57,411 nucleotides of DNA. Origin: Thiomonas intermedia (GTDB taxonomy: Bacteria > Pseudomonadota > Gammaproteobacteria > Burkholderiales > Burkholderiaceae_C). The notes below the pieces were generated by a model that made no database searches, had not been told where the DNA came from, and saw only the letters and a program-made list of their open reading frames with translations. Position numbers and translations under genes: made by a program. The DNA is taken from NCBI GenBank assembly GCA_022730375.1, contig DZDA01000003.1, forward strand, positions 2,197-59,607. Reading direction: 5' to 3'. Below, one piece after another: positions 52,700 through 57,411 of this stretch; position 1 is the stretch's first letter; each line of letters begins with the position of its first letter.

Positions 52700-53914
52700 T
52701 CAGCCTCCAATCGCTTCGGCCGGATCGACCTTGAGCGCGGCGCGGATCGCCAGCACGCTGGCCAGCGCGCAGATCACGATCACGGCAACCAACCCCTTGA
52801 CCGAATCGCTCGGCAGGAGCAGCACATATTTCGGAAAGATCGGCGCCCAGAACGTGGCGGCGATCTTGCCCACCGCGAAGCCGATCAGCCCGAGGCCAAT
52901 GGCCTGCTGCAGAATCATCGCGGCGATGGTGCGGTTGCGCGTGCCGATCAGCTTGAGCACGGCGATTTCGCGGATTTTGCCCAGCGTCAGGGTATAGATG
53001 ATGAAGGCCACGATGGCCGCGCTGACGATGGCCAGAATGACCATGAACATGCCGATCTGCCTGGATGCGGTGGCGATGAGCTTGTTGACCAGAATGTCTT
53101 CCATCTGCGCGCGGGTGAACACGGTCAGACGCTTCCAGCGACGGATGGGCGCGGCCACTTCGTCGGCGGTGTAGCCGGGCTTGATCCGCACCAGAACCGC
53201 GTTGACATAGTTGTTGGTGCTCTGCGAGGCGATCACCGCATCAAGCAGGCCGGGCACGCTGGGGCGGTTGAACGCCGGGTTCTCGGCGGTACGGCGGCGC
53301 TGCTGCAGGATGGCCTCGTTGTCCTTCAGGAATTGCGCCTGCTGCGCATCTTTCAGGGGGATAAACACCATCGGGTCGCCGCTGGAAGACACCATGCGCC
53401 GCGTCAGCCCGACCACGGTGTAGCGGTTGCGGCGGATCTGCAAGGTGTCGCCGAGCTTGAAGCCGCTGGCGATGTCGGCCACCGCCTCGTAATGGCTGCG
53501 GGTGATCTGCCGCCCGGCCACCAGATAGGGCGGCCAGCCCGCGCTGCCGGGGCCGTCGGGCGCGATGCCCACCACCATGGCCCGCACGTCGCGCGGCGTG
53601 TCCAGGTTCGTGGCGCGCACCTGCATGGTGAGGTAGGTGACGTTGGTGGCGCTGGCCACGCCGGGCATGGCGGCAATGCCGCGCCAGGTGTCGTCATACA
53701 GGCTGGACGACTCGGCGTAAGGCCCCTGCGTGTCTTTCTGCACCACCCACATATCGGCGCCGCTGTTGTCCAGCAGCGCTTTGGCGTCATCGATCATGCC
53801 GCGATAGATGCCAGCCATGCTCAGGGTCACGCCGATCAGCAGGCCCAGGCCGACGCCGGTGAACACGAACTTGCCCCAGGCGTGCAGGATGTCGCGCCCG
53901 GCCAGGCTGATCAT
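52700..53914 (-). CDS. FtsX/MacB-like ABC transporter permease (DevC type)
   Basis: This 404-aa inner-membrane permease has an N-terminal helix near residues 16-38, a periplasmic domain of about 230 residues, then three C-terminal helices with GKIREIAVLKLIGTRNRTI, a hallmark of the FtsX fold. This four-helix type works as a mechanotransmission permease, with a periplasmic adaptor and an outer-membrane channel. It overlaps the adaptor gene by 4 bp (ATGA). DevC-like calls rest on topology and neighbours. Confidence 0.88.
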   Translation of the reverse strand: MISLAGRDILHAWGKFVFTGVGLGLLIGVTLSMAGIYRGMIDDAKALLDNSGADMWVVQKDTQGPYAESSSLYDDTWRGIAAMPGVASATNVTYLTMQVRATNLDTPRDVRAMVVGIAPDGPGSAGWPPYLVAGRQITRSHYEAVADIASGFKLGDTLQIRRNRYTVVGLTRRMVSSSGDPMVFIPLKDAQQAQFLKDNEAILQQRRRTAENPAFNRPSVPGLLDAVIASQSTNNYVNAVLVRIKPGYTADEVAAPIRRWKRLTVFTRAQMEDILVNKLIATASRQIGMFMVILAIVSAAIVAFIIYTLTLGKIREIAVLKLIGTRNRTIAAMILQQAIGLGLIGFAVGKIAATFWAPIFPKYVLLLPSDSVKGLVAVIVICALASVLAIRAALKVDPAEAIGG

Positions 53915-55059
53915 GGCGACACTCCGGGGATGCGGTCAACGATGCTGATGTTGCTGCGCGCGCCCAGGCTGCGCTGGCTGTACACCACCACGCGCTCGCC
54001 GGCCTTCAGGCCCTCGACCTGAACCTGCCCGTCGAGATCGCTGCCCAGCACCTTGACTGGGACGAACTCCAGCTTGCCCGCAGCCACGCGCCACACGCCG
54101 AGCTTGCCGTCCACGCGTTGCAGACTGGCGTTGGGCACGGTCGGTCGCGCCGGCAACGCGGGCAGGGCGACAGTGACATCGGCCAGTTCACCGATCGGCG
54201 GCAGGGGTTGCGGGATGTGCTTGAAGCGGATCTTGGCCAGGGTTTCCTCAGTCACGGAGTCCGCCAGCGGATCGACGCGCAGCACCTCGCCCGCGAGGGG
54301 CTGGTTGGCGCGCGAGCGCAGCACGATGGATGCGGGCTGCCCCGAGGCGAGGCCGGTGGCGGAAAGCTGGTCGAAGCGGGTATCGATCCACAGGCTGCCG
54401 GGGTCGATCATCTCGATCACCGGTGCGCCGGCGACGACCGTGGTGCCGGGATCGGCGTCGCGCGCGGTGATCAGGCCATCCGCCGGCGCGATGAGCTTGA
54501 GGTTGCCGCGCTGTGCGCCCACCCCCGCCGCATCGGCGCGGGCGCGATTGACGGCGTCGCGCGCGGCGGTGAGTGCTGTTTCGGCCACCTTCAACTCCTG
54601 CCGCTTCACATCCACCACTTCCTGGCTGGTGCCGCGTGCACTCAGCAATTGCGCATAGCGCGTCGCCTGGCTGGCGGCAAAGTCGCGCTGGGCCTGAGCC
54701 TGCAGCAACTGCGACTGCGCCCCGCGCAAGGCGGCGTCCAGCGCGCTCTGGCGCTGGCCCAGATCCACCGGGTCCATCTCGCCCAGCAACTGCCCGGCTT
54801 TCACCTTGTCGCCCACATGCACATGCAGCCGCAGCACCCGGCCGGCCACCGTAGGGCCGATGCTGTAGGTGTAACGCGCCTGCACTGTGCCGATGCCGAA
54901 CAGCGCCGGGTTGATCGCACGGCTTTCCACTGTGGTCACGGTGACGGGCACCGCGGCTAACGGCCCGGTGCGCAGCGCCACATAGCCCAGCAACAAGATG
55001 AGAGGAATCAGCACCGCCAGCAACAGCAGGGTGCGGCGATTGAGGGCGGAAAAATTCAT
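53911..55059 (-). CDS. HlyD-family periplasmic adaptor (membrane fusion protein)
   Basis: This 382-aa adaptor has an N-terminal membrane anchor near residues 9-29, a lipoyl half-motif GPTVAGRVLRLHVHVGDKVKAGQ, a long helical hairpin (about residues 100-190), and the returning lipoyl half LIAPADGLITARDADPGTTV. C-terminal beta domains follow. It links the FtsX-like permease to an outer-membrane channel, probably the NodT protein at 45844. The start overlaps the TetR stop by 4 bp, so the regulator and the exporter are translated from one message. Confidence 0.9.
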   Translation of the reverse strand: MNFSALNRRTLLLLAVLIPLILLLGYVALRTGPLAAVPVTVTTVESRAINPALFGIGTVQARYTYSIGPTVAGRVLRLHVHVGDKVKAGQLLGEMDPVDLGQRQSALDAALRGAQSQLLQAQAQRDFAASQATRYAQLLSARGTSQEVVDVKRQELKVAETALTAARDAVNRARADAAGVGAQRGNLKLIAPADGLITARDADPGTTVVAGAPVIEMIDPGSLWIDTRFDQLSATGLASGQPASIVLRSRANQPLAGEVLRVDPLADSVTEETLAKIRFKHIPQPLPPIGELADVTVALPALPARPTVPNASLQRVDGKLGVWRVAAGKLEFVPVKVLGSDLDGQVQVEGLKAGERVVVYSQRSLGARSNISIVDRIPGVSP

Positions 55060-55664
55060 TTTGTGCTCCCGATACAGCGGCGATACAGCGCGAACGCACC
55101 GGGCGCCGCGCTGCGAATGTGTTGCGGCTCGCCAGACAGCAGGGTCTGCATCACCAAGCCTTGTATGGCCCCGACGAACATGGCGGCGGCCGCGTCGGGC
55201 TCGATGTTCTGGCTCAGTTCGCCGCGCTGTTGTCCTTTGACGATGAGTTGGCGCACGCGCTTGCCATAGGCGGCCAGCAGCGTGCGTGCCGCGCGTTTTG
55301 CCGCCGTGTCTTCGGCGCGCTGGAGTTCGCCGAACAACATGCGCGGCACGCCGGGGTGTTCGGCCACGAAGGCGGTATGCGTGAGGAATACCGCCTCCAG
55401 CGCATCGAGCGCGCTGTCGTGGCTGGCGATGGCGCGATCAACCCGGGCCATCAGCCGCGTGGCGACCCATTGCATCACCGCTTCCCAGAGGGCGCCTTTG
55501 GTGGGGAAGTGACGAAACAGCGCGCCCTGCGTCAGCCCCATGTGCTGGGCGATGGCACTGGTCGTGATGTCGCTTGGATTGCGTTGCGCGGCCAGTTCGA
55601 TGACGGATTCGACCGTGGCCTCGCGGCGTTCTTCGGCGGGTAGATGCGGGGGGCGAGTATTCAA
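55056..55664 (-). CDS. TetR-family transcriptional regulator
   Basis: This TetR repressor-like protein has about 202 aa. The helix-turn-helix is DITTSAIAQHMGLTQGALFRHFPTKGALWEAVM, and the ligand domain includes PRMLFGELQRAED. The chosen start is TTG at 55664, which matches the usual N-terminus (NTRPPHLPAEERR); a longer TTG start at 55730 is possible. No good ribosome-binding site is visible for either. It is first in the exporter operon, so autoregulation is likely. An inverted repeat AGTATTC/GAATACT overlaps the start region. Confidence 0.86.
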   Translation of the reverse strand: MNTRPPHLPAEERREATVESVIELAAQRNPSDITTSAIAQHMGLTQGALFRHFPTKGALWEAVMQWVATRLMARVDRAIASHDSALDALEAVFLTHTAFVAEHPGVPRMLFGELQRAEDTAAKRAARTLLAAYGKRVRQLIVKGQQRGELSQNIEPDAAAAMFVGAIQGLVMQTLLSGEPQHIRSAAPGAFALYRRCIGSTK

Positions 55665-55700
55665 TTTGAGCGCAGGTCTAAAAGTAAGTAAGTGAATACT
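55656..55700. promoter_or_regulatory. Possible TetR operator
   Basis: AGTATTC (55656-55662) and GAATACT (55694-55700) form an inverted repeat across the start region of the TetR gene, in an AT-rich patch with GTAAGTAAGTG. The 31-bp spacer is long for one TetR dimer site, so two half-sites or chance are alternatives. Confidence 0.3.
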
Positions 55701-55718
55701 AACATTGTTTGACGCAGA

Positions 55719-55760
55719 AAAGCACACCAAGGTCGATGCGGATGACGCCCGGTGTGCTTT
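55719..55760 (-). terminator. Probable terminator hairpin after the first DUF2202 gene
   Basis: AAAGCACACC (55719-55728) pairs with GGTGTGCTTT (55751-55760) around a 22-nt loop, about 20 bp past the DUF2202 stop. It ends in TTTTC in the minus direction, a short T-run, so termination strength is uncertain. Confidence 0.5.
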
Positions 55761-55780
55761 GTAAGCGATGGCGACGCGGA

Positions 55781-56410
55781 TCAGACGCGGCCGGTCTCCT
55801 TCGGGCTGTTGACGATGGCGTCAAACTCGGCCTGCGTGATGTACTGCGGCGTGTAGCTGATGCCTGCAGCAGTCAATTGCGAGACGAATGAGCGCAGATG
55901 ATTGCGTGATCCCTTCAGCAGATTCATGTAAACCAGCTTCACATCCGGGTTGTCGATCTGCGCGATGCGCACGTTGAGGTCTTTGATGTCCAGATCCTCG
56001 ATGGCGGCGCCGACCTGCAGCGCCGCATTCAGCGAGGTCTGTCCCTGGCTCATCAGGGCGTTGAACATCGTCTGCAGCTCGGGATCGACGAACACCCCCG
56101 TGCCGGTATGCGAGGCGGGGTCGGGCAATTTGTAGCGGGTGATCAAGGTGCCGACCGCGTCCATATGCTGCTGCTCGCTGGCCGCGATGTTGCTGAAAAT
56201 GGGCTGTCCCCACTGGGTGTAGAGCAGTTGGTACACGTCGCGCGCGAGTTTTTCTTCTTCACGCATGAACACGATGCTGGCGGCTTCAGTGTTGTCGAGC
56301 GTGCGGGTGCTGTCGCCGCCGCTGCGGCCGTTGCCGGCAAAGGCCGCGGTGACCATCAGCGCGCCGCCCAGGGCGAGAATGGCTTTGGAAAAGTAGGTGG
56401 AGGTTTTCAT
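55781..56410 (-). CDS. Exported DUF2202 ferritin-like protein
   Basis: This 209-aa protein has a Sec signal peptide ending AFA/G at about residue 25, then a ferritin-like four-helix domain of the DUF2202 family. Candidate metal ligands are FMREEEKLARDVY, EQQHMDAV, AAIEDLDI and SRNHLRSF, matching the Glu and ExxH pattern of diiron proteins. The C-terminal ITQAEFDAIVNSP is nearly identical in the next gene. Function is unknown; iron or peroxide handling in the periplasm is plausible from the fold. It lies 27 bp after its tandem paralogue. Confidence 0.86.
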   Translation of the reverse strand: MKTSTYFSKAILALGGALMVTAAFAGNGRSGGDSTRTLDNTEAASIVFMREEEKLARDVYQLLYTQWGQPIFSNIAASEQQHMDAVGTLITRYKLPDPASHTGTGVFVDPELQTMFNALMSQGQTSLNAALQVGAAIEDLDIKDLNVRIAQIDNPDVKLVYMNLLKGSRNHLRSFVSQLTAAGISYTPQYITQAEFDAIVNSPKETGRV

Positions 56411-56437
56411 CGGTTCGAAGTCTCTGATGGGTGGCGC

Positions 56438-57127
56438 TCAAACCGCGCCGGTTTCGGTCGGGCTGTTGACGATGGCGTCAAACTCGGCCTGCGTGATGTA
56501 CTGCGGCGTGTAGGTCACGCCTTGCTTGGTCAGTTGCGAGATGAAGGCGCGCATGTGGTTGCGCGAACCCTTCATCAATTCGTTGAACACCAGGGCGATG
56601 TCGGCGTTGTCGGTCGCGGCAATGCGCACCTGCAGATCCTGGATGTCGAGGTCTTCAATCGTCGCCCCGACGGTGAGTGCGGCAATCAGCGACGTCTGGC
56701 CCTGTGCCATCAGGGTGTTGAACATCTGTTGCAGCGCAGGGTCCTTGAACACGCCCGTCGCCGCGCCAGCAGCCGGATCGGGCAGGCTGTAGCGGGTCAG
56801 CAGTAGAGCGACTGCGTCCATATGCTGCTGCTCGCTGGCCGCAATATTGTTGAATACCTTCTGTCCCCACTGCGTGTAGAGCAGTTGATAGACGTCGCGC
56901 GCGAGTTTTTCTTCTTCGCGCATGAACACCAGTGCACTGGCTTCGGTGGTTGAAAGATCAGATGGGGGGAGGGTGTCGAGCTGGGTGCTGAGCGCGGTGA
57001 TGGCCGTGGCGGATGTCGCGTCGGTGCTCGCTGGTGATGCTGCGACGGTGGAATCGCCACCGCCGCAGCCAGTGAGAGCCAGCACCGCAGCGCCGAGGGT
57101 GGTGTTGAGAAAAGTTCGGCGTTGCAT
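56438..57127 (-). CDS. Exported DUF2202 ferritin-like lipoprotein
   Basis: This 229-aa paralogue of the next gene has a lipoprotein signal ending LALTGCGGGD instead of a Sec-I signal, plus a Ser/Thr/Ala linker before the ferritin-like domain. The ligands FMREEEKLARDVY, EQQHMDAV, TIEDLDI and SRNHMRAF are all retained. The basic RR near the start (MQRRTFLNTTLG) could also act as a Tat signal. The ATG has GGAGA eight bases upstream. The two genes are a tandem duplication; the copy here should be membrane-anchored and the other soluble. Confidence 0.86.
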   Translation of the reverse strand: MQRRTFLNTTLGAAVLALTGCGGGDSTVAASPASTDATSATAITALSTQLDTLPPSDLSTTEASALVFMREEEKLARDVYQLLYTQWGQKVFNNIAASEQQHMDAVALLLTRYSLPDPAAGAATGVFKDPALQQMFNTLMAQGQTSLIAALTVGATIEDLDIQDLQVRIAATDNADIALVFNELMKGSRNHMRAFISQLTKQGVTYTPQYITQAEFDAIVNSPTETGAV

Positions 57128-57145
57128 GTTTGGGTTCTCCGAGGG

Positions 57146-57411
57146 TCAGTTCGTCGTGGTGACAGGGGCGGCAGGGGCCGGTTGCAGGGACGGATCCTGG
57201 ATGCGCTGCTGGTCACGCTGCTGCAGCTTCTGGCCTTGACCAGCGCCCTGTGCCGTGCCGCTGTTCTGGTTCATGTTGCGATGCTGGTACTGGTGTTGTT
57301 GCATCTGGCCGGTTCCGGCGCCCGCTGCGGCTCCGGCGCCCATGCCCCCGCCAACACCGCCACCCATGCCGCCACCCATGCCGCCACCCATGCCGGCGGC
57401 AAAAACGGAAC
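57146..57411 (-). CDS. Gly/Met/Gln-rich exported protein, 5' partial
   Basis: The frame is open at the right window edge; the residues before the first visible Met read SVFAAG, like the end of a signal peptide, so the gene starts outside. The visible part is 88 aa. It has five GMGG-type repeats (one GVGG), then a Gln/His/Asn-rich stretch (QMQQHQYQHRNMNQ) and a C-terminal Pro/Ala/Thr tail. There are no recognisable domains. Its spacing of 18 bp to the DUF2202 genes suggests co-transcription. His, Met and Gln could bind metal, but this is speculation. Confidence 0.65.
   Translation of the reverse strand, partial: SVFAAGMGGGMGGGMGGGVGGGMGAGAAAGAGTGQMQQHQYQHRNMNQNSGTAQGAGQGQKLQQRDQQRIQDPSLQPAPAAPVTTTN
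57341..57391 (-). repeat. 12-bp coding tandem repeat (GMGG units)
   Basis: ATG codons recur every 12 bp on the minus strand at 57391, 57379 and 57367, then a GTT variant, then ATG at 57343. The unit is ATGGGTGGCGGC with small changes, giving about five GMGG-like repeats. Confidence 0.8.

Overview
The window is about 57 kb of high-GC DNA (I estimate mid-60s percent) from a Betaproteobacterium, most likely Burkholderiales. An elongation factor P with Arg at position 32 lies beside the rhamnosyltransferase gene earP, a pairing typical of Betaproteobacteria and some Pseudomonas. The tsaE-amiC pair divergent from queG also fits. The c-type cytochromes and compact glycogen operon would suit a facultatively autotrophic genus such as Thiomonas, but that genus guess is inference. 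I see no rRNA, CRISPR array, prophage or complete insertion sequence.

Region 1 (1-8760, plus strand) holds the 3' part of an ABC-2 exporter (ATPase, two permeases, a small membrane protein), then a dihydrolipoamide dehydrogenase-like flavoprotein, a P-type proton ATPase and a PhaC-like alpha/beta hydrolase. Region 2 (8761-20009) is mixed housekeeping: a ferritin/VIT fusion (MbfA), a TusA-family protein, a CorA/ZntB-type channel, an MFS carrier, polyphosphate kinase 2, GalU, a DUF1289 protein, an ArnD-like deformylase, RraA, AmiC, TsaE, QueG and two tRNAs (Pro-TGG, Arg-TCT).

Region 3 (20061-36844, minus strand) is a ten-gene carbon-storage operon, transcribed zwf-pgl-malQ-glgB-glgX-pgm-glgC-glgA-glgP-pgi with many 1-8 bp overlaps. 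It carries glycogen synthesis, glycogen breakdown and the first two oxidative pentose-phosphate steps. Glucose-6-phosphate can therefore be stored, recovered or oxidised for NADPH from one transcript.

Region 4 (37222-45863) carries efp and earP, a palindromic MITE-like element, a family-5-like uracil-DNA glycosylase, uvrC and a small exported LTxxQ-like protein. It ends in the most interesting locus: two divergent cytochrome bd-superfamily membrane proteins, the first with a C-terminal heme c domain, followed by a periplasmic cytochrome c. There is no CydB and no quinol-binding loop, which suggests a cytochrome c-linked oxygen reductase.

Region 5 (45844-55664, minus strand) is a long same-strand run: TetR regulator, HlyD-like adaptor, FtsX-like permease, ABC ATPase, DUF1971, DUF2892, beta-CASP nuclease, LOG-family protein, LpxR-like lipid A deacylase, cytochrome c' and a NodT-type outer-membrane factor. 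Together these look like a tripartite exporter with envelope and nitrosative-stress functions in between. Region 6 (55781-57411) has two tandem exported DUF2202 ferritin-like proteins and the end of a Gly/Met-repeat secreted protein.

Starts were chosen by Shine-Dalgarno position and family length. All function calls come from motifs I could read in the translations; no database search was made.
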